Below, piece by piece: positions 28,471 through 38,619 of a stretch of DNA of 64,000 nucleotides (position 1 is its first letter; each line of letters starts with the position of its first letter). The notes below the pieces were generated by a model, which saw only the letters and a list, made by a program, of their open reading frames with translations, was not told the DNA's origin and made no database searches. Both the position numbers and the translations under genes were made by a program. The stretch is from contig NZ_CP088298.1 of the NCBI RefSeq assembly GCF_021117425.1, positions 1,860,001 through 1,924,000 on the forward strand. The letters run 5' to 3'. This stretch comes from Brevibacterium zhoupengii. Lineage in GTDB: Bacteria > Actinomycetota > Actinomycetes > Actinomycetales > Brevibacteriaceae.

Positions 28471-28965
28471 TCAGCCGGAGAACGGTTCGATGTTCTTGAC
28501 CTCGACCGTGATCTCCTTGCCGTTGGGGGCCTCGTAGCTGCTCTTGCCGCCGATGGCCACACCGAGCACCGCAGCGCCCAGCGGGGACTTCTCTGAGAAC
28601 ACATCGATATCAGAATCGCCGGCGATCTCACGGCTGCCCAGCAGGAAACGCATGTCGTTTCCGGCGACCTTTGCGGTGACGACGGAACCGGGGGACACGG
28701 TCTTGCCGTCGCTTTCGCTGGATCCGACCTTTGCAGACTGCAGGAGCAGCTCGAGCTGGCGAATGCGTGCCTCCTGCTTGCCCTGCTCCTCGCGCGCCGC
28801 GTGGTAGCCGCCGTTCTCCTTCAAGTCACCCTCGTCGCGGGCGGCTTCGATCTTTTCAGCAATCTCTGCACGTCCCGGTCCGGAGAGGTGTTCAAGTTCC
28901 TGCGACAGGCGGTCGAAGGCTTCCTGAGTCAACCATGTTTCTTCCTGGGTGACATCCTCGGTCAT
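28471..28965 (-). CDS. greA: Transcription elongation factor GreA
   Basis: A 164-residue Gre factor that enters the RNA polymerase secondary channel and stimulates transcript cleavage. The N-terminal coiled coil ends with the acidic tip ARDEGDLKENGGYHAA and the C-terminal FKBP-like domain includes SPLGAAVLG. The ATG at 28965 has AGAAGGAGAAG upstream; an in-frame ATG at 28992 is less likely. It is followed by a DUF4307 gene upstream in the same direction, separated by a terminator, so greA probably has its own promoter. Confidence 0.97.
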   Translation of the reverse strand: MTEDVTQEETWLTQEAFDRLSQELEHLSGPGRAEIAEKIEAARDEGDLKENGGYHAAREEQGKQEARIRQLELLLQSAKVGSSESDGKTVSPGSVVTAKVAGNDMRFLLGSREIAGDSDIDVFSEKSPLGAAVLGVAIGGKSSYEAPNGKEITVEVKNIEPFSG

Positions 28966-29013
28966 GACTTCTCCTTCTTCGGTTCGGTGCACTGACAGGC
29001 GCGTCAGGCAACG

Positions 29014-29039
29014 AAAAACCGGGCGTTGGGTACGCCCGG
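29014..29039 (-). terminator. Rho-independent terminator of the DUF4307 gene
   Basis: On the minus strand CCGGGCG (29033-29039), a 7-nt loop and CGCCCGG (29019-29025) are followed directly by TTTTT (29014-29018). It lies after the DUF4307 stop and before greA. It is the only canonical U-tract terminator I found in the window. Confidence 0.88.
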
Positions 29040-29175
29040 ATGTTGAATGAAACTACAGTCTAACGCATCTGCAGGCGAAAACGATGATCTCCGTCACGCG
29101 TGTATACAGCTGTTGTAGAGGGTGCAGTCGGGGCAGATCCGAGCCATATCGGTGGAGTTGCTCGAACCAGCAGGG

Positions 29176-29601
29176 CTATTCGAACCAGCAGGAATCGACG
29201 TGGCCAGAGGAGGCGAACTGTGTCGTGGCCAGATCGATGTCCATCTGCCGGGGCGAGTTGGGATCGGCGTTGGGATCGGCAGGGACCCTGACTTCCGTGA
29301 AGCCGACGATGGCTTCGTACTCATTCGTCGCCTGCACGATGCAGTGCACATCCCGATCCTGGTCAGGAAATATTGCCACTGTGACCTGTGTTAAAGCAGA
29401 GTCGACAACTGAATAGTCAAGAGTCCTGGGAGTCGTGGGAGTGGTCTGTGGACGAAACGCCACGAAAGCAATCGCGATGATCAGGGCAGTGACGATGACT
29501 GCGGCGATGATCTTAGCCGTTCTTCCGAGACGCCGCTTGGGTTCCCGGACGCGGCCGTAGCGATCATCTTGCAGTGGTTTTTCCACTGTTACCTCAGTCA
29601 T
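29176..29601 (-). CDS. DUF4307 membrane protein
   Basis: A 141-residue protein with a cytoplasmic, charged N-terminus containing DDRYGRVREPKRRLGR, one transmembrane helix (about 30-53, IIAAVIVTALIIAIAFVAF) and an extracellular beta-rich domain with two cysteines, in CIVQATN and DSCWFE, which could pair. This is the DUF4307 arrangement, a family found between greA and mca in actinobacteria; its function is unknown. The ATG at 29601 follows GAGGAATTCA. It is divergent from mca. Confidence 0.85.
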   Translation of the reverse strand: MTEVTVEKPLQDDRYGRVREPKRRLGRTAKIIAAVIVTALIIAIAFVAFRPQTTPTTPRTLDYSVVDSALTQVTVAIFPDQDRDVHCIVQATNEYEAIVGFTEVRVPADPNADPNSPRQMDIDLATTQFASSGHVDSCWFE

Positions 29602-29725
29602 TGAATTCCTCATCTACGAACATTGCGCACTAATCTAGAGTAGTCGATCCGTCTCCTGTGATCTTTTCAGCCATCGTGCAGGAATCGGAACGTCACCAGG
29701 CTGATTCGAAAGGGATACTCCAAAC

Positions 29726-30718
29726 ATGACTTCGCTTCCGTACCATGGACTGCGTCTGCTGACGGTCCATGCCCATCCTGACGACGAATCCTCGAAAGGT
29801 GCGGCGACGAGCGCGAAGTACGCCTCGTTGGGAGCCCGAGTCCTCATCGCCAGCATGACCGGTGGCGAAGCCGGAGACATCCTCAACCCGGCCCTGCTGC
29901 AGAGCCCGAAGGCCAGCCGTGACATCGCAGGTCTGCGACGTGAGGAGATGGCCACAGCCGCAGCCGCGCTGGGCGCCGAACACGTGTGGGTCGGACACGT
30001 CGACTCCGGTCTGCCCGATGGCGACTTCGACAATCAGACCCCTCCCGGATGCTTCTACCGTGTCCCCGACGAGGTGGCCATGCTGCCCCTGGTGCACATC
30101 ATCCGCACCTTCCGCCCCCAGGTTGTCACGACCTACGACGAACTGGGCGGCTACCCTCACCCCGACCACATCAAGAACCACGCAGTGACAATGGCGGCAG
30201 TCGCCGCTGCTGCGGACGCGGGCCAGAACCCTGAGCTCGGCGAACCCTGGCAGGTGGAGAAGGTCTATTACAACCAGGACCTGTCCGCAAAGAAGTGGGT
30301 GACCATCCACGAGAAGATGACGGAGGCAGGCCTCGAGTCTCCTTTCGCCGACCACATCGAGGACTTCAAGAAGCGCGATGCCCAGCGGGTCAACTGGCTG
30401 AGCACAACGATCGACTGCGCAGAGTTCTTCCCCTCGCGTGATCGAGCACTGCTGTCCCACGCCACCCAGATCGACCCGGAGGGCGGGTTCTTCTCGGCAT
30501 CGCGAAAGGCCGCGCGGACCTACTGGCCCACGGAGGAGTTCGAACTCGCTGTGGACAACACGGGACGGACTGCTCTGACGCCCGGCGTAGACTTCCAGGA
30601 GACCGACCTTTTCGCCTCGGTGACCTTGGACGATGGACGCAAGGTGCCCGCCGAGGGCATGTTGCCGGCATCACCGGACGAAGACGAAGACAATGAAGCG
30701 ACAGGTGAAAGTGCATGA
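29726..30718 (+). CDS. mca: Mycothiol S-conjugate amidase
   Basis: A 330-residue zinc amidase of the MshB/Mca (PIG-L) family. It cleaves mycothiol S-conjugates into a mercapturic acid and GlcN-Ins, the detoxification step for electrophiles and antibiotics. The N-terminal zinc motif AHPDDESSKGAAT and the third-ligand region GGYPHPDHIKNH are present. Its length and the tail-less C-terminus fit Mca more than MshB. It implies that the organism makes mycothiol. The ATG overlaps nothing upstream; the stop overlaps the next start by 4 bp. Confidence 0.95.
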   Translation: MTSLPYHGLRLLTVHAHPDDESSKGAATSAKYASLGARVLIASMTGGEAGDILNPALLQSPKASRDIAGLRREEMATAAAALGAEHVWVGHVDSGLPDGDFDNQTPPGCFYRVPDEVAMLPLVHIIRTFRPQVVTTYDELGGYPHPDHIKNHAVTMAAVAAAADAGQNPELGEPWQVEKVYYNQDLSAKKWVTIHEKMTEAGLESPFADHIEDFKKRDAQRVNWLSTTIDCAEFFPSRDRALLSHATQIDPEGGFFSASRKAARTYWPTEEFELAVDNTGRTALTPGVDFQETDLFASVTLDDGRKVPAEGMLPASPDEDEDNEATGESA

Positions 30719-31065
30719 TTCTGGCCGCAGCACAGGACGCGACGCCCAGCGGAGCCCCCGATCCTGACCTGGTGACTCCCGGCACGATCGGCTTCCTGTC
30801 GACATTGGTGATCGTGATCTTCGTGATCTTCCTGATCCGCGACGCTCTTCGCAGGGTTCGCCGCGTGCGTGCGCGGGCTCAGGCCGATGATGCGTATCCG
30901 ATCCCGATGCGCAAGCATGCGGTGCCCAACCAGTCGAAGCTGTCCGGCGAGTCGGCACCGGCCGCGGATGAAGAGACATCGACACCGGCTCAGGCCGACG
31001 CGGAGGACCCGAAGCCCGACGTGGAAGACCCGACGCAGGGTGATTCTGCGCGGGCGCAGGACTGA
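30715..31065 (+). CDS. Small single-pass membrane protein downstream of mca
   Basis: A 116-residue protein with one transmembrane segment (about 25-42, TIGFLSTLVIVIFVIFLI), followed by a basic juxtamembrane stretch (RRVRRVRARAQ) and an acidic, Pro/Ala-rich cytoplasmic tail. No known domain is recognised. The 4-bp overlap with mca suggests translational coupling, and a small protein in this position is seen in other actinobacteria. Function unknown. Confidence 0.75.
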   Translation: MILAAAQDATPSGAPDPDLVTPGTIGFLSTLVIVIFVIFLIRDALRRVRRVRARAQADDAYPIPMRKHAVPNQSKLSGESAPAADEETSTPAQADAEDPKPDVEDPTQGDSARAQD

Positions 31066-31121
31066 TCTGCTGAGGTGGCTTGCAGGACTGACTTTGTGGG
31101 CAAGGCCGGCTGGTCAGAGGT

Positions 31122-31907
31122 CTAGTAGGCGGCCACCGCGGCGACGAGCAGCGCCGCGAGGTGGCAGCCATAGCCCGCGACCGTGAGAATGTGGAAGATC
31201 TCATGGAAGCCGAGCCATTTCGGTGACGGGTTGGGCTTCTTGATTCCGTAGATCACCGCACCGGCGACATAGCACACGCCGCCGGCAACGACGAGGATGC
31301 CCACCGCCGGGTTGCTCGCCCAGATCTGGGGAATGTAGCCGACCCCGGCGACCCCGAAGCCCACGTAGATGGGAACGAAGAGCCACCTCGGCGCGGTGGT
31401 GAAGATGGTCCTGAAAGCGACACCTAACAGCGCCGCGCCCCAGAGGACGGACAAGAGCAGAATCGTCTGATCTGGCCGCAGAGTCAGCACCGCCAAGGGT
31501 GTATAGGTGCCCGCGGTGATGAGGAAGATGTTTGCGTGGTCGAGACGGCGCAGGATCAGCCGGGCTCGAGACCGCCACCGACCCCGGTGGTAGACGGCCG
31601 AAGTCCCGAAGAGCAGCATGCCGGTGATGGCGAAGATCGAGGCAGCGATCCGAGACTCGATTGTGGGGGAGATGATGACCAGCGCCAGCCCGCCGAGCAT
31701 CGCCAGAGGAAAAGCGGCTGCGTGGAACCAACCACGCAGCTTCGGCTTGACCTGACCGGCCAGTTTGCCCAATTCACGGCGCAGTGCCGAGCGCCTGCGG
31801 GCAATGTGCTCGGGGTAGCCGGGGCGCGACTGGGCGGCGGGTGTGGAGTCGACTGTCCTCTGCTCGTCGGAGCCGGATGAGGATGGTTCAGTGACTGGTG
31901 TGTTCAT
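31122..31907 (-). CDS. trhA: Hemolysin III/TrhA-family (PAQR) membrane protein
   Basis: A 261-residue integral membrane protein of the TrhA/HlyIII family with seven predicted helices after a ~45-residue cytoplasmic tail. Family hallmarks are YHRGRWRS (zinc ligand region with S/H), the ALLVVAGG-type middle helix and the C-terminal HEIFHILTVAGYGCHLAALL with paired histidines. Bacterial members have been linked to membrane energetics homeostasis and are probably not true hemolysins. It is convergent with the small gene after mca and divergent from the cis-prenyltransferase. Confidence 0.88.
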   Translation of the reverse strand: MNTPVTEPSSSGSDEQRTVDSTPAAQSRPGYPEHIARRRSALRRELGKLAGQVKPKLRGWFHAAAFPLAMLGGLALVIISPTIESRIAASIFAITGMLLFGTSAVYHRGRWRSRARLILRRLDHANIFLITAGTYTPLAVLTLRPDQTILLLSVLWGAALLGVAFRTIFTTAPRWLFVPIYVGFGVAGVGYIPQIWASNPAVGILVVAGGVCYVAGAVIYGIKKPNPSPKWLGFHEIFHILTVAGYGCHLAALLVAAVAAY

Positions 31908-32044
31908 AGTTCTAGGATATCGACCCCACCTGAACGATCGAACAGTGGCAGGCTCGAAGACACTGCCGCCGACGAAAGACCGTTCGGGATAGTACTGTGT
32001 ATTGTGGTCGGACCGACCGGAAATCGAGTGTGAAAGAGGTCAGC

Positions 32045-32806
32045 GTGGCGCGACCGGTGAGCCTGCTCTACCGACTCTACGAGCGGCGGCTCCTGCGCGA
32101 GCTGGACAAGTCCGTGCCGGTGCCGCGGCACGTGGGTGTGATCACCGATGGCAACAGGCGCTGGGCGAAGGAATTCGGTGCCACCACCGCCGACGGCCAC
32201 CGGGCCGGAGCCGAGAAGATCGTCGAGTTCCTCGGCTGGTGTGATGAGATCGATGTCGACATCGTCACGCTTTATGTACTGTCCAAGGAGAACCTCGCCA
32301 GATCCGCCGAAGAGGTCGAAGTTCTCATCGAGATCATCTCCGACCTAGTCGAGAAGATCGCAGCGCTCAACGGAGTGCGGGTGAAGCTGGTCGGTGACCT
32401 CGATATCCTGCCACCGGGCCTGCGGGCACGTTTGGAGGCGGCCACCTCGGAAGGGGACTGCCAGATGCGCGTCAACGTCGCAGTCGGTTACGGCGGACGA
32501 CAGGAGATCGTCAACGCGGTGAAGTCCCTGCTGCGCCTGCGCACGGACGAGGGAACTGACCTCGAGACGATCATCTCCGAACTCTCCCCACAGCAGATCA
32601 GCGAACATCTCTATACCAAGGGCCAACCGGACCCTGATCTCATCATCCGTTCCTCCGGTGAGCAGAGACTGTCCGGGTTCCTCATGTGGCAAAGCGCCTA
32701 CTCTGAGTTCTATTTCTGCGAGGCCTACTGGCCAGACTTCCGGCGCACCGATTTCCTACGTGCAGTCCGCGACTACGGCCTGCGCCAGCGCCGCTTCGGC
32801 AAATAG
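32045..32806 (+). CDS. uppS: Isoprenyl transferase (cis-prenyl diphosphate synthase)
   Basis: A 253-residue cis-prenyltransferase. The N-terminal DGNRRWAKEFG with the catalytic aspartate and the C-terminal DLIIRSSGEQRLSGFLMWQSAY are diagnostic. It adds isopentenyl diphosphate units in Z configuration, either as the short-chain Z-farnesyl diphosphate synthase type (like Rv1086) or the longer undecaprenyl/decaprenyl type; the exact chain length cannot be decided here. The GTG at 32045 with AGAGG upstream gives the normal N-terminus; the in-frame ATG at 31997 would add 16 residues. Confidence 0.92.
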   Translation: MARPVSLLYRLYERRLLRELDKSVPVPRHVGVITDGNRRWAKEFGATTADGHRAGAEKIVEFLGWCDEIDVDIVTLYVLSKENLARSAEEVEVLIEIISDLVEKIAALNGVRVKLVGDLDILPPGLRARLEAATSEGDCQMRVNVAVGYGGRQEIVNAVKSLLRLRTDEGTDLETIISELSPQQISEHLYTKGQPDPDLIIRSSGEQRLSGFLMWQSAYSEFYFCEAYWPDFRRTDFLRAVRDYGLRQRRFGK

Positions 32807-32983
32807 GCCCCGGGCCGCCCGCGGTTCATCCGAAGTTCACGACAGCGACTCTCCCGAACACGCGTGCCGTTGCCCGCACAGCCCCGGATCGGGGTTAGGT
32901 TGGCAGTAGTTGGTCGACACCAACCCGAGATCGGGGGATGTCAGGACTCGGATCTCGGCGGTACTCACGCCACAGGGGTCCTC

Positions 32984-34291
32984 ATGACCGCACATATCCA
33001 CACATACGTTCTCGACACCTCGGTGCTGCTCTCCGACCCGGGTGCACTGCTGAGATTCGCAGAACATCATCTCGTCATTCCGTTGGTCGTCGTCTCCGAG
33101 CTTGAGGCCAAACGCAATCATCCGGAACTTGGCTTCACCGCTCGAAAAGCACTGCACATCCTCGACGACTTCCGGTCCGAATTCGACCGTCTCGATGAAC
33201 CGATTCCCGTCGGCGAGGCCGGTGGGACCCTGCGGGTCGAACTCAACCACGTCGATGCGACGACGATGCCGGTCGGTTTCGATCGCTCGGAGAACGACAC
33301 CCGAATCCTCGCGGTCGCCCGGAACCTGGCCGCCGAAGGCCAGGACGTGGTGGTTGTGACCAAAGACGTGCCGATGCGAGTGAAAGCATCGGCGCTCGGC
33401 CTGCACGCCGAGGAATACCTGGCTGAGCTCGCCATCGACTCCGGCTTCACCGGAATGAGCGAACTGTCGCTGGACGAGAACGAGATGTCCCAGTTCTACG
33501 ACGAAGGCTGGGCCACCACCGAGGCGGTCGCCGACGAGGTGGTCAACACTGGAGTCGTCATCACCTCACCTCGCGGTTCTGCACTCGGCCGTGTCAGGTC
33601 GGGCAAGCGTGTGTCGCTGGTGCGTGGTGATCGTGACATCTTCGGTGTCCATGGCCGGTCCGCTGAGCAGCGGGTGGCCATCGACATGCTTCTCGATGAT
33701 GCCCTGGGCATCGTGTCCTTGGGAGGTCGAGCCGGAACGGGGAAGTCCGCACTCGCCCTCATGGCCGGGCTGCAGAAGGTGCTGGAGGAGAACAAACACT
33801 CGAAGATCATGGTCTTCCGCCCAATCTATGCCGTGGGCGGACAGAGCCTGGGCTTTCTGCCCGGCAGCGAAGGGGAGAAGATGAACCCCTGGGCTGAAGC
33901 GGTCTTCGACACGCTCGGCGCTCTGGTCAGTAAGAACGTCATCGAAGAGGTGATGAACCGCGATCTGCTCGAAGTCCTGCCGCTGACTCATATTCGCGGA
34001 CGTTCACTCCATGATGCGTTCGTCATCGTCGATGAGGCCCAGTCGTTGGAGCGCAATGTGCTCCTGACTGTCCTCTCTCGCATCGGCATGAATTCGAAGG
34101 TCGTGCTGACCCACGATGTGGCTCAGCGTGACAATCTGCGGGTGGGCCGACACGACGGCGTCGCGGCGGTGATCGAGAAGCTCAAGGGCCATGATCTCTT
34201 CGCACACGTCACGCTGACCAGGTCAGAGCGCTCCGAGATCGCAGCCTTGGTCACCGATGTGCTCGAGGAGTTCGATCCCTTCCGGAGCTAG
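32984..34291 (+). CDS. PIN-PhoH family ATPase/RNase
   Basis: A 435-residue protein with an N-terminal PIN nuclease domain (about 1-150; [12 protein letters not shown] with the first catalytic Asp, later [11 protein letters not shown] and VVTKD) and a C-terminal PhoH-type ATPase (Walker [13 protein letters not shown] near residue 246; Walker [12 protein letters not shown]). Fused PIN-PhoH proteins (PhoH2 type) have been reported as unwinding ribonucleases. The ATG at 32984 has only a weak GGGG before it; upstream in-frame starts lack support. It is followed by the terminator at 34436-34474. Confidence 0.93.
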   Translation: MTAHIHTYVLDTSVLLSDPGALLRFAEHHLVIPLVVVSELEAKRNHPELGFTARKALHILDDFRSEFDRLDEPIPVGEAGGTLRVELNHVDATTMPVGFDRSENDTRILAVARNLAAEGQDVVVVTKDVPMRVKASALGLHAEEYLAELAIDSGFTGMSELSLDENEMSQFYDEGWATTEAVADEVVNTGVVITSPRGSALGRVRSGKRVSLVRGDRDIFGVHGRSAEQRVAIDMLLDDALGIVSLGGRAGTGKSALALMAGLQKVLEENKHSKIMVFRPIYAVGGQSLGFLPGSEGEKMNPWAEAVFDTLGALVSKNVIEEVMNRDLLEVLPLTHIRGRSLHDAFVIVDEAQSLERNVLLTVLSRIGMNSKVVLTHDVAQRDNLRVGRHDGVAAVIEKLKGHDLFAHVTLTRSERSEIAALVTDVLEEFDPFRS

Positions 34292-34330
34292 GATCCCGGT
34301 GCACACCGGGGACTCGAGTGGAAACGGCGT

Positions 34331-34404
34331 CGTCGAGAGCCGACTTCAACGTCGATGGGCGACCGTGGCCTTGGCGGGTGACTCCAGGGAGTCTGCTCTC
34401 GACG
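34331..34404. repeat. Separated 10-bp inverted repeat
   Basis: CGTCGAGAGC (34331-34340) and its exact reverse complement GCTCTCGACG (34395-34404) flank 54 bp that itself holds a small hairpin (GACTC-N4-GAGTC). It lies between the PhoH-like and fumC stops and may form part of the termination region. Confidence 0.4.
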
Positions 34405-34435
34405 CTGCGGTGTGCGTTCGATGAGGTAATTGCAA

Positions 34436-34474
34436 GGGGCCGGCTGCCAGGATGTTGTCCTGGCAGCCGGCCCC
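34436..34474. terminator. Perfect hairpin between convergent phoH-like and fumC genes
   Basis: Arms 34436-34452 and 34458-34474 (17 bp, very GC-rich) around the loop TGTTG. There is no U tract. Its position between convergent stops suggests a shared terminator. Confidence 0.78.
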
Positions 34475-34523
34475 TGTGCTGTGCGACCTACTCGTAGTGT
34501 GACCTACTTGCAGTCTGTGAGAC

Positions 34524-35927
34524 TTACTTGTAGTCGCCGATCATCGTGGTGACGTCGAGTGCCTTGTCGAGGTCGGCCTCGGTGATGGAACCGTCGGAGA
34601 CGAAGCCGAGGTCAATCGTGGCTTCCTTCACGGTCATTTTGTTTGCCACGGCGTGCTTGGCGATCTTCGCCGCCGATTCGTAGCCGATGACCTTGTTCAG
34701 CGGAGTCACGATGGAGGGGCTCGCCTCGGCGAGGAAGCGGGCGCGCTCTTCGTTGGCCTGAAGTCCGTCGATCATCTTCTCGGCCATGACGGTCGAGGAG
34801 TTCGCAAGCAGACGGATGGATTCGAGCAGGTTCGAGGCCATCACGGGGATGCCGACGTTGAGCTCGAAGGCACCGTTGGTCGAGGACAGAGCAACGGTGG
34901 TGTCGTTGCCGATGACCTGTGCGGCGACCTGGATCGTGGCCTCGCAGATGACCGGGTTGACTTTGCCGGGCATGATCGAGGAACCGGGCTGCAGGTCGGG
35001 GATGGCGATTTCGCCGAGGCCGGTATTCGGTCCCGATCCCATCCACCGCAGATCGTTGCAGATCTTCATGTAGCCGTAGGCGATCGTGCGCAGCTGGCCT
35101 GATGCTTCGATGAGTCCGTCACGGTTGGCCTGAGCTTCGAAGTGGTTGCGTGCTTCGGTGATGGGAAGACCGGTCTCCTCGGCGAGGATCTCGACGACGC
35201 GCGCAGAGAACCCGGCGGGAGTGTTGATGCCGGTGCCGACGGCGGTTCCGCCCTGGGGCACTTCAGCCACGCGAGGCAGGGATGCCTCAATGCGTTCGAT
35301 GCCGTAGCGGACCTGCGCCGCGTAGCCGCCGAATTCCTGTCCCAGGGTCACGGGGGTGGCATCCATGAGGTGGGTGCGACCCGACTTGACGACCTGGGCG
35401 AATTCCTTCGCCTTCTTCTCGAGCGAGGAAGCCAGTGTCTCCATCGCCGGGATCAGCGTGTTGACCAGAGCCTTGGTCACTGCGACGTGCACCGAGGTGG
35501 GGAACACGTCGTTCGAGGACTGCGAAGCGTTAACGTGGTCGTTGGGGTGCACGTCGATGCCCTGGGATTCAAGGGCCTTGGTCGCCAGAGAGGCGAGGAC
35601 CTCGTTGGTGTTCATGTTTGAAGAGGTTCCCGAACCGGTCTGGAACACGTCGATGGGGAAGTGGGCATCATATTCACCGGAGATGACGGCATCGGCGGCG
35701 TTCTTGATGGCTTCGGCTCGGTCAGCGTCGAGGACTCCGAGCTCGAGGTTGGCCTTCGCGGCTGCCTTCTTCACCTGCGCCAAAGCGGCGATGTGTGCCG
35801 ACTCCAGAGTCTTACCCGAGATCGGGAAATTCTGTACGGCGCGCTGTGTCTGTGCGCTGTACAGAGCATCTTTGGGAACCTTCACTTCTCCCATGGTGTC
35901 GTGTTCAAGGCGATATTCTTCGCTCAT
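34524..35927 (-). CDS. fumC: Class II fumarate hydratase
   Basis: A 467-residue iron-independent fumarase of the TCA cycle that hydrates fumarate to L-malate. The superfamily signature [11 protein letters not shown] is present, and the N-terminus [20 protein letters not shown] and [20 protein letters not shown] are typical. The ATG at 35927 follows AAAGGACAGCT; the long upstream in-frame extension is not supported. The gene sits behind the beta carbonic anhydrase and glpX in the same direction, so the three may share transcription. Confidence 0.96.
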   Translation of the reverse strand: MSEEYRLEHDTMGEVKVPKDALYSAQTQRAVQNFPISGKTLESAHIAALAQVKKAAAKANLELGVLDADRAEAIKNAADAVISGEYDAHFPIDVFQTGSGTSSNMNTNEVLASLATKALESQGIDVHPNDHVNASQSSNDVFPTSVHVAVTKALVNTLIPAMETLASSLEKKAKEFAQVVKSGRTHLMDATPVTLGQEFGGYAAQVRYGIERIEASLPRVAEVPQGGTAVGTGINTPAGFSARVVEILAEETGLPITEARNHFEAQANRDGLIEASGQLRTIAYGYMKICNDLRWMGSGPNTGLGEIAIPDLQPGSSIMPGKVNPVICEATIQVAAQVIGNDTTVALSSTNGAFELNVGIPVMASNLLESIRLLANSSTVMAEKMIDGLQANEERARFLAEASPSIVTPLNKVIGYESAAKIAKHAVANKMTVKEATIDLGFVSDGSITEADLDKALDVTTMIGDYK

Positions 35928-35994
35928 AGCTGTCCTTTCTGACATGATGTCTGGTCTGTTCGTCGTTATGTATCTGCCGCAGATGCAGCCGTGG

Positions 35995-36621
35995 TCAAGC
36001 GAGGTGGGTTGAGACCGCATCCTCGTCGCCGCCGTGTTGTGCGACGACAGTCGTACGGCCATCATGCAGCTGGTAGGTCAGACCGACGATGATCAGGCGA
36101 CCTTCATCGACCGCGCGTGCAATGATCGCCGAGAGCTGCATAATCTTCTCCACCGTGTCCATGGTGTTCTGCGCGACCGTCTCATTGACGGTTGTGCGGT
36201 TGTTCTTGCGAGCTCTGGCCACTGTGGGCAGGAGCCGGGCTACGACGTCGGAGATGAACCCGGGGGGAGTCTCTCCGGAGTCGTAGGAGTTGTACGCCGC
36301 TGTCACCGCACCGCAGCTGTCGTGCCCGAGCACGACGAGCAGGGGAGTGCCGAGAATCTCGACGCCATACTCCAGCGAACCGAGGGTCACTGGATCGACG
36401 ACCTGACCTGCATTGCGCACGACGAACATGTCGCCGAGGCCGACATCGAAGATCATCTCGGCTGCGACTCGGGAATCCGAGCAGCCGAAGAGGGTCACGA
36501 ACGGCATCTGGTTGTTCGACAGCGCCTCACGACGGGCAGTGTCCTGATTGGGGTGCTGCGGGACGTCATCGACGAAGCGATGATTGCCTTCGAGCAGACG
36601 TTTCCATGCCTCGTTTGGCAT
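35995..36621 (-). CDS. Beta-class carbonic anhydrase
   Basis: A 208-residue zinc enzyme that interconverts CO2 and bicarbonate. Zinc ligands are C47 in FGCSDSRV, H100 and C103 in GHDSCGAV; the catalytic Asp/Arg pair is D49/R51. Length fits bacterial beta-CAs. Start at ATG 36621 ([13 protein letters not shown]) with AGGAT upstream; the longer frame adds a low-complexity N-terminus. Bicarbonate supply to the biotin carboxylase at 23241-25049 is a plausible use. It lies between glpX and fumC on the same strand. Confidence 0.94.
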   Translation of the reverse strand: MPNEAWKRLLEGNHRFVDDVPQHPNQDTARREALSNNQMPFVTLFGCSDSRVAAEMIFDVGLGDMFVVRNAGQVVDPVTLGSLEYGVEILGTPLLVVLGHDSCGAVTAAYNSYDSGETPPGFISDVVARLLPTVARARKNNRTTVNETVAQNTMDTVEKIMQLSAIIARAVDEGRLIIVGLTYQLHDGRTTVVAQHGGDEDAVSTHLA

Positions 36622-36712
36622 CAGTCGGATCCTACTTCCGGTTGTCTGGCCAGGGATCGAATCGGCGGTGTCCGTATTCGACAGTGACCGGGATTGAGAT
36701 CGGAGGGTGGGC

Positions 36713-37837
36713 TCAGATGAGTCCGCGGCGGGCTGCCTCTTCGGCGGCTTCAACATACGAGTGGGTCTTCGCTGCCTGATGCTCAGCGAAGACGGATCGC
36801 ACTGTGCCCGACTTGGAACGCATGACCAGGGAGTGAGTGGTGACGTGTCCGCCGTCGAATTTCACACCGTCGAGCAGGTCGCCGTTGGTGATGCCGGTGG
36901 CCACGAAGTAGCTGTTATCACCGGTGACGAGGTCATCGGTGTTGAGCACCTTGTCGATGTCGAGCCCGGCTGCTGCTGCAGCCTCACGCTCGGAATCGTC
37001 CTGTGGCCACAGACGGCCCTGGATGACTCCGCCAAGTGCCTTGATCGCGCAGGCAGTGATGATGCCCTCAGGTGTGCCGCCGATTCCCATCAGCATGTCG
37101 ACACCGGTTCCGGGGCGGCAGGCGGCGATGGCACCGGCGACATCACCGTCGGTGATGAGCTGGATGCGTGCACCTGCGGCACGGATCTCGTCGATCATCG
37201 TCTGGTGGCGGGGGCGATCGAGAATCATCACGGTCACAGAGGCCGGATCGTTGGTGCCTTTGCCCTTGGCGACGCGGCGGATGTTCTCTGCCACAGGCAG
37301 GCGCAGGTCGACGGCGTCGGCGGCAGCAGGACCAGTGACGAGCTTCTCCATGTAGAAGACAGCCGATGGATCGTACATGGCACCATCTTCGGTGACCGCC
37401 ATGACCGAAATCGCGTTGGGCATCCCCAGAGCGGTCAGACGAGTACCGTCGATCGGGTCGACGGCCACATCGCAGTGCGGGCCTCCGCCGTCGCCGACCT
37501 GCTCTCCGTTGAAGAGCATCGGTGCTTCGTCCTTCTCACCTTCGCCGATGACGACTCGCCCGGCCATGCGCACAGTCGAGATGACATTGCGCATTGCGGC
37601 AACAGCGGCACCGTCGGCAGCGATCTTGTCGCCGCGGCCCACCCAAGGCGCTGCCGCGATGGCGGCGGCCTCGGTGACTCTGACGAGTTCGAGTGCGAGG
37701 TTGCGGTCGGGAGCGTCGGCTCCGACCTGTGCTTTCTGGGACCAGGCATCCGTCACAGCTACGGGAGGAGCCTCGGCATCCACACGGCCTCGGTCATGAT
37801 GAGATTTCACGTCAGCAGATTCATTGGAGTCACTCAT
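36713..37837 (-). CDS. glpX: Class II fructose-1,6-bisphosphatase
   Basis: A 374-residue GlpX phosphatase of gluconeogenesis. Metal-binding and active-site motifs visible: [15 protein letters not shown], then [12 protein letters not shown], and [15 protein letters not shown]. The first ~40 residues are a variable extension. The ATG at 37837 is used; the upstream in-frame codon at 37876 lies in sequence without a ribosome site. Divergent from the DUF4245 gene, as in other actinobacteria. Confidence 0.96.
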   Translation of the reverse strand: MSDSNESADVKSHHDRGRVDAEAPPVAVTDAWSQKAQVGADAPDRNLALELVRVTEAAAIAAAPWVGRGDKIAADGAAVAAMRNVISTVRMAGRVVIGEGEKDEAPMLFNGEQVGDGGGPHCDVAVDPIDGTRLTALGMPNAISVMAVTEDGAMYDPSAVFYMEKLVTGPAAADAVDLRLPVAENIRRVAKGKGTNDPASVTVMILDRPRHQTMIDEIRAAGARIQLITDGDVAGAIAACRPGTGVDMLMGIGGTPEGIITACAIKALGGVIQGRLWPQDDSEREAAAAAGLDIDKVLNTDDLVTGDNSYFVATGITNGDLLDGVKFDGGHVTTHSLVMRSKSGTVRSVFAEHQAAKTHSYVEAAEEAARRGLI

Positions 37838-37965
37838 AAGTCCAATTGTGCCACCCCGCACGTTCGGCTCCGACATCGGTACGATTTCGCGCCCATCCTG
37901 TGTCCTCGATCATGTTTGCCGGCCCAGGATTGGCCCTAGACGGCAACCACGAGGACAATAGCGAT

Positions 37966-38613
37966 GTGAATGCCCAATCCAATACCTACGCTGTGGGATC
38001 GCAGGCGCCCGTGACAAGCGCGGATGCCGGTCCCGGGGGAGTGCCAATGGCTGACGAGTCCGGAGTGATGCTTCCGGGGTCCAGGGAAGAGATGCGCTTC
38101 CTGCGGAAGAACTCGAACTGGGTCAACATGATCATCGCGATCCTGGCCTGCTTGGCCGTTGTCGCAGTGGTTCTGCTGATTGCCCCGCAACCCGAGGTCG
38201 ACTCTCAGCGCGTGGTCGACTACCAGACGATCGCGGAGCAGTCGCAGGACCATGCCGACTTCGACCTGATCGTGCCCGAAATCCCCAGCGGTTGGACGTC
38301 GAATGAAGCGAGCCTGGATCGGGTGGGCGATTCCGATTACACCTCGTGGTACATGTCCTTTGTCGGCACCGAGCGGCAATGGGTGAGCATCGATCAGGCT
38401 AAGGCCAGTGAGAACTGGGCTGAGAACCAGGTCGATGATGCAACTGCGGCCGAGACAGTAACCGTCGGCGGTTCGGACTTCCAGATCTATCGGACCGAAG
38501 ACGCTAAAGAATACTGGGTCACAGGTAAGGGCGACACATATGTGGTCATCACCGCGATTGCGACGCCCGAGACGATCGATTCCTTCGCGAAGCAGATTGC
38601 CGAACAGCTGTAA
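37966..38613 (+). CDS. DUF4245 membrane-anchored protein
   Basis: A 215-residue protein with a ~65-residue cytoplasmic N-terminus, one transmembrane helix (about 54-76, MIIAILACLAVVAVVLLIAP) and an extracellular domain (from PSGWTSNEASLDRV on). This is DUF4245, an actinobacterial family of unknown function usually beside glpX. The GTG at 37966 is preferred over distant upstream ATGs; GAGGA lies 9 nt before it. The stop is 6 bp from the convergent xseB stop. Confidence 0.82.
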   Translation: MNAQSNTYAVGSQAPVTSADAGPGGVPMADESGVMLPGSREEMRFLRKNSNWVNMIIAILACLAVVAVVLLIAPQPEVDSQRVVDYQTIAEQSQDHADFDLIVPEIPSGWTSNEASLDRVGDSDYTSWYMSFVGTERQWVSIDQAKASENWAENQVDDATAAETVTVGGSDFQIYRTEDAKEYWVTGKGDTYVVITAIATPETIDSFAKQIAEQL

Positions 38614-38619
38614 TGAGTC

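Noticed and set aside
36707..37939. 410-codon frame antisense to glpX
   Set aside because: glpX motifs on the other strand are decisive.
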